From Anaerolineae bacterium (GTDB lineage: Bacteria; Chloroflexota; Anaerolineae; Promineifilales; Promineifilaceae): 64,000 nucleotides of DNA. Under the pieces are notes generated by a model that saw nothing but the letters and a program-made list of their open reading frames with translations, was not told the origin of the DNA and did not search any database. The DNA lies in contig JAHDWK010000019.1 in the NCBI GenBank assembly GCA_023382655.1, forward strand, positions 62,001 to 126,000, in the 5' to 3' direction. Position 1 is the stretch's first letter. Each line of letters starts with the position of its first letter. Shown here piece by piece: positions 1 to 9,649 of this stretch. Made by a program: the position numbers and the translations under genes.

Positions 1-114
1 TACGCGCAGATTAGCGCCTGGCTTGATGTTTTCGCCCAATAGCTGAAAACATTCGGCCACCATGCGACCGGAGATGCGCATTCTGGCAATGGCTTTGTCG
101 TTCTTTAATTTCAT
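1..114 (-). CDS. map: Methionine aminopeptidase, N-terminal part (cut by window edge)
   Basis: The first 38 codons are visible on the minus strand, from an ATG at 114. The peptide begins MKLKNDKAIARMRISGR and continues to GENIKPGANLRV. This matches the start of type I methionine aminopeptidases, where an E-x-M-R-x-A-G-R segment precedes the pita-bread fold. The enzyme removes the initiator methionine from nascent proteins in the cytoplasm. The metal-binding residues lie outside the window, so activity cannot be judged. It is divergent from the acyl-CoA synthetase at 259. Confidence 0.75.
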   Translation of the reverse strand, partial: MKLKNDKAIARMRISGRMVAECFQLLGENIKPGANLRV

Positions 115-211
115 CGTTACTCTACCCAACTTCTCTGTTTTGCAGCGGCGAAGTATAACACAATCCCCGTTTGCCGCCCTTTACCAGCCTCGTTAAAATC
201 ACGCTATATCT

Positions 212-244
212 AACGTCCCGGAGCTTTTGAAGCTCCGGGACGTT
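212..244. repeat. 14-bp perfect hairpin in a divergent gap
   Basis: Arms 212-225 and 231-244 are perfect inverted copies around a 5-base loop. It lies between the divergent map and acyl-CoA synthetase genes, 15 bp before the latter's ATG. It would therefore fold in that mRNA's 5' leader and could influence ribosome access. It has no U-run, and no function is shown. Confidence 0.6.
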
Positions 245-258
245 GTCCGGAGAACCCC

Positions 259-1791
<1,533 letters not shown>

Positions 1792-1793
1792 TT

Positions 1794-1848
1794 GTTTGTA
1801 GTAGGCGATTTATCGCCTTCTGACGGCGATAAATCGCCTACTACAAAC
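1794..1848. terminator. 24-bp palindrome, dispersed repeat and possible terminator
   Basis: Arms 1794-1817 and 1825-1848 pair perfectly around a 7-base loop, directly after the acyl-CoA synthetase stop. The core word GTAGTAGGCGATTTATCG recurs as an equivalent palindrome at 44019-44065, and a GTAGGGCGATTT variant lies at 48700-48728. It is thus both a dispersed repeat and a plausible intrinsic terminator. Confidence 0.7.
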
Positions 1849-1906
1849 GGGAAATGGCATTGAAGTGGCTGTCTCGGGCATCAAAGCGGGCAAAATTAGA
1901 GGACAC

Positions 1907-2749
1907 ATGAATCATTTTGTGACAACCAACAATATCCAACTGCATGTGCTGGAAAAACCGGGCACAGAACCAACCCTGCTGCTGGCGCATGGCCTCACCG
2001 CCAATGCCGCCTGTTTTGGCGCCTTGATGGCGGCGCTGCCTTGCCGGGTGCTGGCGGTAGATTTGCGCGGGCGCGGCCAGAGTGACGCCCCCGTCTCCGG
2101 CTATACCATGCCTGACCATGCCGCCGATCTCATTGGCCTGCTGGACGCTTTAGAACTAGACCAGGTGATATTGGGTGGGCACTCATTTGGTGGGTTGCTC
2201 ACGGTATACACGGCCGTCCACCACCCCCAGCGCGTGCGCCAATGTATTGTCTTAGACGCCGGTCTGATGCACCCTCAGGTACGCGAATTGATAAGCCCCT
2301 CTCTGGCCCGGCTCGGCCAGACCTATCCTTCCTGGGAGGTGTACCGCGAGGCCATCAAAGCCGTTCCCTACTGGCACGGGCAGTGGGATGACGACATCGA
2401 AGCCTATTACCGCGCCGATGTCCGCGTGCATGGCGACAGCACAGTCACCCCCATCCCCAAACCCGCTACCATTGCCGAAGCCGCCGGTAAAGGGCTGGAT
2501 TATAACTGGCTGGAGTTGATGGCCCGGCTGCACCAACCCACCTTGCTGCTCAACGGCACGGAAGCGTATGGCGCGCCGGGCACACCCGCCGTCATGCCCA
2601 GAGAGTTGGCCGAACAAACCGCCGCCATCATCCCCCACTGCCAGCTTGTCCCCATTCCTGGCAACCACATCACCATGTTATTCGGCGATAACGCCCGCCT
2701 CATGGCCCAGGCAATTGTAGAGTTTGTAGGAAAGAATGAAAATGAATAG
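1907..2749 (+). CDS. Alpha/beta-fold hydrolase
   Basis: A 280-residue alpha/beta hydrolase. The nucleophile elbow GGHSFGG puts the catalytic Ser at residue 93. The oxyanion HG pair is in AHGLT near residue 28, and the late His is in PGNHITML. These support an esterase, lipase or C-C hydrolase, but the substrate cannot be deduced. The frame is open from 1865, but AGAGGA just before the ATG at 1907 and the homology starting at MNHFVTTNN favour the shorter start. It probably stands alone between two word-hairpins. Confidence 0.85.
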   Translation: MNHFVTTNNIQLHVLEKPGTEPTLLLAHGLTANAACFGALMAALPCRVLAVDLRGRGQSDAPVSGYTMPDHAADLIGLLDALELDQVILGGHSFGGLLTVYTAVHHPQRVRQCIVLDAGLMHPQVRELISPSLARLGQTYPSWEVYREAIKAVPYWHGQWDDDIEAYYRADVRVHGDSTVTPIPKPATIAEAAGKGLDYNWLELMARLHQPTLLLNGTEAYGAPGTPAVMPRELAEQTAAIIPHCQLVPIPGNHITMLFGDNARLMAQAIVEFVGKNENE

Positions 2750-2753
2750 GAAT

Positions 2754-2811
2754 CCACAGATTCCGCAGATTCCGCAGATTTTCTTATCTGTGTAATCTGT
2801 GGAATCTGTGG
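2754..2811. terminator. Word-hairpin (CCRCAGATT x3)
   Basis: Three tandem copies of a CCRCAGATT word (2754-2780) are followed after a short spacer by two reverse-complement copies (2794-2811). The result is a strong imperfect hairpin between the hydrolase stop and the ggt ribosome-binding site. It is one of the clearest word-hairpins in the window. Confidence 0.65.
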
Positions 2812-2833
2812 ATAAACCTACAAAGGAGCAGCT

Positions 2834-4426
2834 ATGGCAGGCGTGATTGCAGCCGGGGGGCCAGCAACGGCAGCAGCGGGGGCGGCCATGCTGCAAATGG
2901 GTGGAAATGCGGTGGATGCGGCCGTAGCCGCCGCGTTTGTTTCCTTTATTGCCGAAATTGGCGTGGTGCATTGGGGTGGCAGTGGCATTGCCCATCTGTA
3001 CGATCCGCGCGCCCAACGCTCCCTTGTGTATGACTTTTTCAGCAATACACCCGGCCTGGGTGCGACTCCGCCCGCCCACCTGGACTTTGCCAAAGTGGTG
3101 GTAGATTTTGGGGCGACCACGCAGGATTTTTACCTGGGGCGGGCGGCGGTAGCCGTGCCCGGCAACATCTTTGGGTTGTGCCAATTGGCGGCCGATTACG
3201 GCCGTTTCCCCCTGCCCACCCTCCTCGAACCGGCGCGGCAACTGGCCCACGATGGCGTCCTCATAGAACCATTCCAGGCCAACACCTGTGACCTGCTCTC
3301 GCCGCTCTATACCCACACCGCCGATATACGTGCCATTTTTGCGCCAAACGGCCGTGTCATCCAACCCGGTGAACGCCTCTTCATCCCCCATCTGGCAGAC
3401 ACGCTGGCAGCGCTGGCAGCAGAAGGAGTAGGGTTGCTACGGCACGGCCGTCTGGCCCAGACCCTCGTCGCCGACCAGCAGCAAAACGGTGGCCTGCTCA
3501 GCGCCACCGACCTGGCGCACTACGAAGTGCAAAAAGCGGACTCCATCCGCATCCCCTACCGCGACTATGAAATCCTGCTGCCACCGCCCAGTTCCACCGG
3601 CGGCGTCCTGACCGCCTTCTCGCTCAAGTTGTTGAGTCACTTTGACATGGCCCACTTCCCCCACCATTCCGCCCGCCACCTGCAACTGCTGTATGAAGTG
3701 ATGATGGCGACGAACCGGGCACGGCCGTACTGGGAAACGTGGAGCGAATCCTTACCGGTGGAGACGGCAATTGGGCAATTCCTGGCCGAGGGGTTTGTAC
3801 GGCCGTATACCCGGCAAATAGAAACTGCTCTACAAATAGGCCAACCATCCTCCCCCGCCACCGAGCCGGACGGCCCCAACCACACCAGCCACCTCAGCGT
3901 CATAGACGCCGACGGCCTGGCTGTCAGCCTCACCACCACCGCCGGGGAATCGGCCGGTTACGTTGTGCCCGGCACCGGCTTCATCCCCAACAACATGATG
4001 GGCGAAGAAGATTTGCACCCGTATGGCTTCCACAGCCGCCCGCCGGGCGTGCGCCTGCCCACCATGATGGCCCCGGCCATTGTGCTGCAAGACGGCATGA
4101 CCCGCCTCGTTGTCGGCAGCGGCGGCAGCATCCGCATCCGCAGCGCCATCCTGCAAACGTTGAGCAATGTTCTGGACTACCACCTGCCCCTGGCCGAAGC
4201 CGTCAACCGGGCACGGGTACATCTGGAGAATGGGGTACTGCAATGCGAAGCGGGGTATGACGAGACGGCCGTGTTCATATTAGCCACCGCTTTGCATTAT
4301 CCCGTCAACCGCTGGCCCAACCGCAGCATCTATTTTGGTGGGGCACATTCGGTGGCGCGGACGGCGGACGGCCGTTTGGAAGCCGCCGGCGACAACCGGC
4401 GCGGCGGCGCAACCGCCCGCGTCTAG
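2834..4426 (+). CDS. ggt: Gamma-glutamyltransferase family protein
   Basis: A 530-residue Ntn-hydrolase of the gamma-glutamyltranspeptidase family, which self-cleaves and transfers or hydrolyses gamma-glutamyl groups. The N-terminal GGNAVDAAVAAAF is typical. The presumed nucleophile is Thr351 in HTSHLSVID, where the small subunit would begin after cleavage. LTTTAGESAGYVVPGTGFIPNNMM follows. No signal peptide is visible, so a cytoplasmic, GGT-like enzyme is likely. AAGGAG lies 5 bases before the ATG. The true substrate may be a gamma-glutamyl compound other than glutathione. Confidence 0.88.
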   Translation: MAGVIAAGGPATAAAGAAMLQMGGNAVDAAVAAAFVSFIAEIGVVHWGGSGIAHLYDPRAQRSLVYDFFSNTPGLGATPPAHLDFAKVVVDFGATTQDFYLGRAAVAVPGNIFGLCQLAADYGRFPLPTLLEPARQLAHDGVLIEPFQANTCDLLSPLYTHTADIRAIFAPNGRVIQPGERLFIPHLADTLAALAAEGVGLLRHGRLAQTLVADQQQNGGLLSATDLAHYEVQKADSIRIPYRDYEILLPPPSSTGGVLTAFSLKLLSHFDMAHFPHHSARHLQLLYEVMMATNRARPYWETWSESLPVETAIGQFLAEGFVRPYTRQIETALQIGQPSSPATEPDGPNHTSHLSVIDADGLAVSLTTTAGESAGYVVPGTGFIPNNMMGEEDLHPYGFHSRPPGVRLPTMMAPAIVLQDGMTRLVVGSGGSIRIRSAILQTLSNVLDYHLPLAEAVNRARVHLENGVLQCEAGYDETAVFILATALHYPVNRWPNRSIYFGGAHSVARTADGRLEAAGDNRRGGATARV

Positions 4427-4476
4427 CCGTGTCCAGCAAGGGTTGTCCACATTTCTGGTTTATGTTATGCAAATTG

Positions 4477-4485
4477 TGATACAAT
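4477..4485 (+). promoter_or_regulatory. Extended -10 promoter element
   Basis: TGATACAAT matches an extended -10 (TGn plus TACAAT, one mismatch to TATAAT) and lies 45 bp before the start of the gene at 4530. No good -35 is present at 17 bp, which is consistent with extended -10 promoters. Confidence 0.45.
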
Positions 4486-4529
4486 TCACGACGATTTGAA
4501 CAGACAAAAGCGAATGTAACAGGATCAGT

Positions 4530-5087
4530 ATGACGCTCCCAGGCAATTCATTTAACCAATCAGCCACACCGCCAACGGCATCATTGACAGGCGGTTTTAC
4601 ACCCAGCACCGAGCAGTTAGCCCGGGCGGCGGCTTTGCGGCGGTTTAATCGCCTCTATGTCTATGTGCCGGTGGGGTTGGTCACGGCCGTTATCCTCGCC
4701 CTCTCCCTCTACCTGCTCTACCTGGCCCTTTTCCCGCCATCGGAAGATACCTACCTCTTCCTGTCCGGACTGGCCGACTTTGTGCTTATTATGATGCTGC
4801 TGCCGGTAGTGCTGATCTTTGGGCTGGTGATGACGGCCGTTATTGGTGGCTATGTGTATTACAACTATGTCCTGGATGAAGCCGACAGACCGATACCACC
4901 AGCGCCGCCTTACGGCCGTGTCCGTACCCTGCTGTGGCGCGCCGATAGTCTGCTGCTTATGATTGTCCTACCCAAACTGCGCCGCATCAGCCAGCGCATC
5001 ACCCAACCCATCATCCGGTTCAACGGCTGGTTTGCTTATGGGCAATCCTGGCTTCATTCCATCCAAAAATTATTCACGCGGAGATAA
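4530..5087 (+). CDS. Small two-helix membrane protein, unknown function
   Basis: A 185-residue protein I do not recognise. It has a polar N-terminal tail of about 45 residues and then two strong membrane segments (VPVGLVTAVILALSLYLLYLA, near 50-70; and a second near 80-112). A basic C-terminal half, GRVRTLLWRADSLLL..LRRISQRI, probably lies on the cytoplasmic face. It is followed after 4 bp by another small membrane protein and then a receiver-domain gene. The four genes to 7571 are closely spaced and may form one operon. Confidence 0.7.
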   Translation: MTLPGNSFNQSATPPTASLTGGFTPSTEQLARAAALRRFNRLYVYVPVGLVTAVILALSLYLLYLALFPPSEDTYLFLSGLADFVLIMMLLPVVLIFGLVMTAVIGGYVYYNYVLDEADRPIPPAPPYGRVRTLLWRADSLLLMIVLPKLRRISQRITQPIIRFNGWFAYGQSWLHSIQKLFTRR

Positions 5088-5091
5088 CTAA

Positions 5092-5325
5092 ATGTCCAAC
5101 ATCAATTGGAAAACAAAAGCAATGGTCTTAGGCACACTCATTGGCGCGCTCATTGGGTTGGGCGCGGCCACCTTGTTCACCCGCAATGCCGACAAAAATA
5201 GCAACGGCCAGGCGCCCGAAGTTTCCACCGCCGAAGCGCTGGGGTTAGCCATTTCCATCATCGGCCTCGTGCGTGGTATTGCTTCCCTCGCCGATGGTAA
5301 ATCCGGCAAATCAAAGAAGAAATAA
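5092..5325 (+). CDS. Small YtxH-like membrane protein
   Basis: A 77-residue protein with a glycine-rich N-terminal membrane segment (AMVLGTLIGALIGLGAATLFT), resembling the YtxH/gas-vesicle-like family. A second hydrophobic stretch (ALGLAISIIGLVRGIASLA) and a lysine-rich tail follow. The role is unknown; YtxH-like proteins are often stress-associated. It starts 4 bp after the preceding stop and ends 12 bp before the receiver gene, so co-transcription is likely. Confidence 0.65.
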   Translation: MSNINWKTKAMVLGTLIGALIGLGAATLFTRNADKNSNGQAPEVSTAEALGLAISIIGLVRGIASLADGKSGKSKKK

Positions 5326-5337
5326 AGGCGCCTCCTT

Positions 5338-5709
5338 ATGCCCAACATCGTGGTCTTAGATGACGACATTACCAATGTACAGCTGCTGCAAATGCTGCTG
5401 GAACTGGATGGTTTCAAAGTACACGCCTGCACCAATCTGGAACAGGCCATGGCCATAACCAATGCCACCACCAATGCCTTTGTAGTGGACTGGCACCTGG
5501 AACGTAATGCCAGCGGTCTGGACTTATTACGCGCCATTCGCCAGGGAGAAACGGCCGCTCGCGCGGACACGGCCGTCATCATCTCCTCCGGCGACCACCG
5601 CCGCGAGCAAGAAGCGTTGGCCGCCGGCGCTAACCACTTCCTCCTCAAGCCCTACCCACCAGATGAGTTGTCTAAGCTCTTAGCTTCTCTTTTACAGCAT
5701 AGTTCATAA
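5338..5709 (+). CDS. Single-domain response regulator (CheY-like)
   Basis: A 123-residue stand-alone receiver. The acidic pocket is Asp8-Asp10 (VLDDD), the phospho-acceptor is Asp51 (VVDWHL), the switch Ser is at 83/84 (IISSGD) and the conserved Lys104 is in LKPYPP. There is no output domain, so it would signal by protein contact. No histidine kinase is encoded nearby. It lies 26 bp before the PHP-AlbA fusion gene, a candidate partner. Confidence 0.9.
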   Translation: MPNIVVLDDDITNVQLLQMLLELDGFKVHACTNLEQAMAITNATTNAFVVDWHLERNASGLDLLRAIRQGETAARADTAVIISSGDHRREQEALAAGANHFLLKPYPPDELSKLLASLLQHSS

Positions 5710-5735
5710 TTCATAATTTTCATAGGAGAAGCATA

Positions 5736-7571
5736 ATGGCCGGAAAAACAGGCCGGAAACGCGGCCATACCACCGCGAACAAAAGCAGCGCTCCCTCGCG
5801 CCAATGGCGGCGCATGGATTTACACCTGCACACCCCAGGCTCTAACGACTACCAACAAATGGAAGTCAGCTACCTGGATATTTTGCGTCAGGCCGAAGTA
5901 CGTGGCCTGGACATCATTGCCCTCACCGACCACAACACAGTCGCCGGTTTCGCCGCGATGAAGAAAGAGATCGAGCAGTTGCTCTGGCTGGAAGAGCGAC
6001 GGCGCATTGAACCGGATGAAAAGCGGCGGTTGGATGAATACCGGCGGCTGCTCACTAAAATCCTGGTATTGCCTGGATTTGAGTTCACCGCCACCTTTGG
6101 CTTTCACATTTTGGGCATCTTCCCCTCGGAAACATCGGTCAGCTTTCTGGAACATCTGCTGCTGACCCTGAAAGTACCACCCCAGGTTTTGCACCAGGGC
6201 AGCGCCCTGGTGGGCGCGACCACTGACGTATTAACCGCTTACCGGGTCATCCATGAGGCCGGGGGCATTGTCATTGCCGCCCATGCCAATTCGGGCAACG
6301 GCGTCGCCATGCGGGGGTTGGATTTTGGGGGGCAGACGCGCATCGCCTATACCCAGGACCCTTACCTGCATACGCTGGAAGTGACCGACCTGGATAAACG
6401 TAGTTATGCTACCCGCCGCTTTTTTGATGGCTCCAAGCCGGAATACCCACGCCCCATGCGTTGTATTCAGGGGTCGGACGCACACCGGCTGACGCGCGAC
6501 CCGGCGCAGCCCAAACACCTGGGCGTGGGCGACCGGGTCACAGAGATTTTGTTGCCAGAGTTGACGTTTGCGGCGCTGGCGGCGGTGTTGAAGGGGAATG
6601 ATTTATCGCTGACACGGCCGTATCGCGGCCCGGCCAATCCCATTGATTTTGTGCAGTTGGCGCAGGAGGAAGGGGAATCCATCGTCCAGGCGTTTCACCC
6701 CAGTCTGGTGCAGCGCGGTGGGCACCAGGATCGCATTTTGCAAGATATTTGCGCGATGGCCAATACTAACGGCGGCGCCATTTACGTGGGCATCAGCGCC
6801 GACCCCAAAATGAAACCGGAAGGGGTGAAGGATGCCGACAAGGCGGTGGAGAAGTTGGTCACGGCCGTGAGCAACCGCATCACCCCCGAACCCGACATCC
6901 ACATAGACACCCTGCCCTCCCGCGGTGCGCAAATTGTGCGCATCACCGTCCAACCGGGTGCGGACACCCCTTACGCCATTGACGACAATAAATTCTACGT
7001 GCGCGATGAAGCCGAAACCAGCGTGGCCGTGCGTGATGAAATTGTGCGCCTGGTGGAACGCAGCCTGCGCCAGGAGACGCCCGAACCGATTGGTGTACTA
7101 CCCCCCCTGCCCATCCCTGGCTCACAACCTGTCCCTGTAGCCCAACCCCGTTCTGGGTCGCTGTCTACGGCCGAACCCGTACCCGCGCCCACAGCCAGTA
7201 AAGCTGGTGGAAAAGCGGCCAAACAGATTGAACCGCCGCGCACCGGCGTGGAAGTGGTGGAAAGTGAAAAGCGCCAGGGCACCTATTACCATACTGTGCG
7301 TGATTTACGCAACGGCAACCTGATCAAAAACGTCACCCGCTCCTCAGCGCGTAAACTGTGGCATTACGCCATCTCCCAGGTGGAAGCCGGGCAGCCCAAG
7401 CCGAAGGAGATCAAATGGCAGGGCGACATTGCCCTCATCAACAAACGCGAAAAAGATGACAACATCTGGTATGACCTGGCCCTACGCGAAGGGGACACCG
7501 TACATATTTACTACGGCGTCACCGACAGCGGCTTGAATGACGCCTGGCTGCCGCTGATTGAGGCAGCATAA
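5736..7571 (+). CDS. PHP-domain phosphoesterase fused to AlbA_2 (Schlafen-like) domain
   Basis: A 611-residue multidomain protein. The N-terminal half is a PHP metallo-phosphoesterase domain: HLHTPGS (His30, His32), LTDHNT (Asp65, His66), GFEFT, AHANSG and GSDAHRL supply metal ligands. From about residue 320, [11 protein letters not shown] and [14 protein letters not shown] (340-352) match an AlbA_2/Schlafen-type nucleic-acid- or nucleotide-binding domain. A proline-rich linker leads to a conserved C-terminal domain (from [10 protein letters not shown], about 510-611) that I do not recognise. AGGAGA precedes the ATG. The combination suggests nucleic-acid-directed phosphoesterase action, but this is inference. 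Confidence 0.82.
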   Translation: MAGKTGRKRGHTTANKSSAPSRQWRRMDLHLHTPGSNDYQQMEVSYLDILRQAEVRGLDIIALTDHNTVAGFAAMKKEIEQLLWLEERRRIEPDEKRRLDEYRRLLTKILVLPGFEFTATFGFHILGIFPSETSVSFLEHLLLTLKVPPQVLHQGSALVGATTDVLTAYRVIHEAGGIVIAAHANSGNGVAMRGLDFGGQTRIAYTQDPYLHTLEVTDLDKRSYATRRFFDGSKPEYPRPMRCIQGSDAHRLTRDPAQPKHLGVGDRVTEILLPELTFAALAAVLKGNDLSLTRPYRGPANPIDFVQLAQEEGESIVQAFHPSLVQRGGHQDRILQDICAMANTNGGAIYVGISADPKMKPEGVKDADKAVEKLVTAVSNRITPEPDIHIDTLPSRGAQIVRITVQPGADTPYAIDDNKFYVRDEAETSVAVRDEIVRLVERSLRQETPEPIGVLPPLPIPGSQPVPVAQPRSGSLSTAEPVPAPTASKAGGKAAKQIEPPRTGVEVVESEKRQGTYYHTVRDLRNGNLIKNVTRSSARKLWHYAISQVEAGQPKPKEIKWQGDIALINKREKDDNIWYDLALREGDTVHIYYGVTDSGLNDAWLPLIEAA

Positions 7572-7641
7572 TCCGTGAGCCGTGACCCGTAATCCGTGAG
7601 CCGTCGGATTACGGATTACGGCATACGGATGACGGATTACG
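7570..7641. repeat. Word-hairpin (CGTAATCCG / CGGATTACG)
   Basis: Repeated CGTAATCCGTGAGC-type words (7570-7604) are followed by repeated CGGATTACG words (7605-7641). The element fills the whole gap between the fusion gene and mogA, and its last copy abuts the mogA ATG. The same word family makes hairpins at 43198-43239 and 49232-49291. Confidence 0.65.
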
Positions 7642-8139
7642 ATGAACATCGGCATCCTCACCATCAGCGACCGGGGGGCAACGGGGGAGTATGAAGACCG
7701 CACTGGGCCGATCATTGCCGCCAAACTGCGGGCACATACCGCCTGGCCCATCACCCACCAGGCAATCATCCCCGATGATTTTGAGACAATCGTGGCCGTG
7801 CTGACTCGTTGGTGTGACGAGGGGGTGAATTTGCTGCTGACCAGCGGCGGCACCGGCTTTGCCCCGCGTGACGTGACGCCGGAAGCGACTAAACGGGTGA
7901 TTGAACGGGAAACGCCGGGTATTGTGGAGGTCTTGCGGGCGGAGAGTTTGCAGATTACCCGCCACGCCATGTTGTCGCGGGCGGTGGCGGGCATTCGGGG
8001 GGAGACGTTGATCATCAACCTGCCCGGCAGCCCCAAAGCGGCGCGGGAAAACCTGGAGGTGCTGCTGCCCGTCCTGCCCCACGCTCTGGAACTGCTGACG
8101 GACGCGCCGGGCACGGAAAGCGGCCACCGTTCGGTGTGA
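7642..8139 (+). CDS. mogA: Molybdopterin adenylyltransferase (MogA/MoaB family)
   Basis: A 165-residue protein of the MoCF_biosynth fold, which adenylylates molybdopterin before molybdate insertion. Signature segments are ISDRGATGEYED (9-20), LTSGGTGFAPRDVTPEAT (67-84) and INLPGSPKAARENL. The full fold is present. No Shine-Dalgarno is visible because the ATG directly follows the word-hairpin. The cofactor partner moeA is far away at 54798. The 3' end abuts the integron-integrase remnant, but the gene itself appears intact. Confidence 0.9.
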   Translation: MNIGILTISDRGATGEYEDRTGPIIAAKLRAHTAWPITHQAIIPDDFETIVAVLTRWCDEGVNLLLTSGGTGFAPRDVTPEATKRVIERETPGIVEVLRAESLQITRHAMLSRAVAGIRGETLIINLPGSPKAARENLEVLLPVLPHALELLTDAPGTESGHRSV

Positions 8140-8168
8140 GTCTGGTGGATTCCCTGAAGTTGAACGAT

Positions 8169-8421
8169 TTCCGGCCAGATAGAGAAACAACAGGGCGCTG
8201 AGCGCCTGATTTTGGGTTGAGGCAGCCACATGTTGCTCCACCGCCAGATAAGCCAGAAAAGCTTCCACCTCATCCTTGCCCATTTCCGCCGGATGCCGTT
8301 TGTCGTGATAAAAAATGAACCGCTTAACCCAATGCACATAGGATTTTTCCGTCTCATAGGAATAATGCTTTAATCGCAGCGTCTGTCACACCTGATCAAG
8401 CAATTTTGGTTTTTCTGTCAT
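8169..8421 (-). pseudogene. Integron-type tyrosine recombinase (IntI), N-terminal remnant
   Basis: Reading left from an ATG at 8421, the peptide MTEKPKLLDQV is followed by an in-frame TGA (8386-8388). The same frame then continues QTLRLKHYSYETEKSYVHWVKRF and on to STQNQALSALLFLY. This is the characteristic N-terminal core-binding domain of integron integrases. The stop sits where relatives have Arg, so a CGA-to-TGA change would explain it. Homology ends near 8169, leaving about 84 of some 320 codons, and the catalytic domain is absent. Divergent orientation from the DUF4256 gene and its attC-like site matches integron architecture. Confidence 0.8.
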
Positions 8422-8576
8422 CTTCTTTTCCCCTTGTGGAGTTGCTGATTACCTTTTATACTGTGAAACGTCAGAGCAAACTGCCACCAGTAAAAAAGAA
8501 GTTTATCATGCACTTTTGCCGGATAAAACCACAATTTTCATGTTATGCCGCAGGTTTTGCCGGGTATGTACCTGGA

Positions 8577-8651
8577 TTTGGGGGTTTATCCTGCAAAACA
8601 CGCGGTATAAGACGAATTTCGGGGGTTTATCCCGCATTCGTACAGTATAAT
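8577..8651 (+). promoter_or_regulatory. Possible attI/Pc region: two direct repeats and a -10 box
   Basis: Two imperfect direct repeats of about 40 bp share GGGGGTTTATCC (near 8579-8592 and 8620-8633). Each ends in a -10-like TATAA motif, and the second is a perfect TATAAT at 8646-8651. The segment lies between the integrase remnant and the DUF4256 gene, where integrons carry attI and the cassette promoter. A near-match GTTGGGA follows at about 8656, but a true GTTRRRY core was not found. The assignment is inferential. Confidence 0.35.
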
Positions 8652-8712
8652 AAGTGTTGGGAGCGGCAAGCGACATCAATAGCCCCTAATCGCCAGGCGA
8701 AGGAGGCAATTC

Positions 8713-9327
8713 ATGGTAAAAAAACCATCGAAAGGCAGTGGTAAACCTATTCCCAAAGTGGAGATAAACCTGGAAGTGTCACCACAACAACGTGTGGAAC
8801 TTTTCAGAGATTTGAAGGCTCGGTTCGAGAAAAACAGGAACCGTCACAAGGGTCTAGAATGGCCCAAGATACAAGCCAAACTAGAAGCTCAACCTGAAAA
8901 GATTTCATCACTTTATGCAATGGAGAGTACCGGCGGCGAGCCGGATGTTGTTGGCTACGACAAGAAGGTAGATGAGTACATTTTTTACGATTGCTCAGAG
9001 CAAAGCCCCATAGGCCGAAGAAGTATCTGTTACGACGGAGAAGCGCAGGCAGAAAGAGAAAAGAAAGGTGTTTATCCAGCCGGTAATGCTATTGATATAG
9101 CAGCCGCCATGGGTATCGAACTTTTGGATGAAGATCAATATCGAGGCTTACAGGAACTTGGAGAATTTGATACCAAGACCGAGAGCTGGATACAGTCACC
9201 TGCTGATATTCGAAAACTTGGCGGCGCCATCTTTGCGGATCGTCGCTACGGTCATGTCTTCGTGTTTCATAATGGTGCTCCATCCTTCTATGCAGCTAGG
9301 GGATTCCGCGGCTCGCTAAAAGTTTAG
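8713..9327 (+). CDS. DUF4256 family protein
   Basis: A 204-residue cytoplasmic protein that matches the DUF4256 family over its full length. Typical blocks are LFRDLKARFEKNRNRHKGLEW, YAMESTGGEPDVVGYDKK, EYIFYDCSEQSPIGRRSICYD, AIDIAAAMGIELL and the C-terminal YAARGFRGSLKV. The function is unknown. AAGGAGG lies upstream of the ATG. The gene is less GC-rich than its neighbours and is followed 71 bp later by an attC-like element. It is best read as an integron gene cassette stranded beside a dead integrase. Confidence 0.85.
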   Translation: MVKKPSKGSGKPIPKVEINLEVSPQQRVELFRDLKARFEKNRNRHKGLEWPKIQAKLEAQPEKISSLYAMESTGGEPDVVGYDKKVDEYIFYDCSEQSPIGRRSICYDGEAQAEREKKGVYPAGNAIDIAAAMGIELLDEDQYRGLQELGEFDTKTESWIQSPADIRKLGGAIFADRRYGHVFVFHNGAPSFYAARGFRGSLKV

Positions 9328-9398
9328 AACTCGTAGAGACAGTTAGGAATTCGCTTTAGGCAAAGGCATTAGGAATTGTTGCTCAGAAAGGCAAAGAG

Positions 9399-9509
9399 AC
9401 CTAACAATCCATGCAGGTGACGCTGGCGCGAGTCCTCGGAAGGCTGGCTCTTTAGCTGCGGTTAAGGCTCTGGCTGACCGCGCCAGCGCACCTGATGGTG
9501 GCGTTAGGC
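9399..9509 (+). other. Integron attC (59-base-element) recombination site
   Basis: The ends are ACCTAAC (9399-9405, fits RYYYAAC) and GTTAGGC (9503-9509, fits GTTRRRY). Inside, CCAT (9409-9412), CAGGTG (9414-9419) and CGCTGGCGCG (9421-9430) pair with CGCGCCAGCG (9479-9488), CACCTG (9489-9494) and ATGG (9495-9498). G9413 and A9420 remain extrahelical. Paired ends, an unpaired spacer, a long imperfect stem with extrahelical bases and a length of 111 bp all fit attC. It lies 3' of the DUF4256 gene, where a cassette carries it. Confidence 0.85.
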
Positions 9510-9612
9510 AACCAGATAAACCGGCCAATTGAAAGTGATTCCCCTACTAAACGGCCGTACCCCAAATCCCATAGTCCCGCACCTGTCACCCTCTATACAC
9601 TTGCCCATGAAT

Positions 9613-9649
9613 AAGGAATGACGTTGCTCAACAGCAGCAACGGCCGTTG
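9613..9649. repeat. 37-bp dispersed repeat, copy 1
   Basis: This segment matches 18981-19017 at 35 of 37 positions. It contains one ACGGCCGT palindrome and sits exactly at the start of a gene remnant. In the second copy the repeat encodes part of a lipoprotein (TAVAAVEQRHS on the minus strand), so both copies mark junctions of decayed sequence. Confidence 0.6.

Noticed and set aside
8406-8744. 112-codon plus-strand frame upstream of DUF4256
   Set aside because: It overlaps the integrase start and the promoter-like repeats, and its peptide is unlike any protein. The DUF4256 start at 8713 has its own ribosome-binding site.
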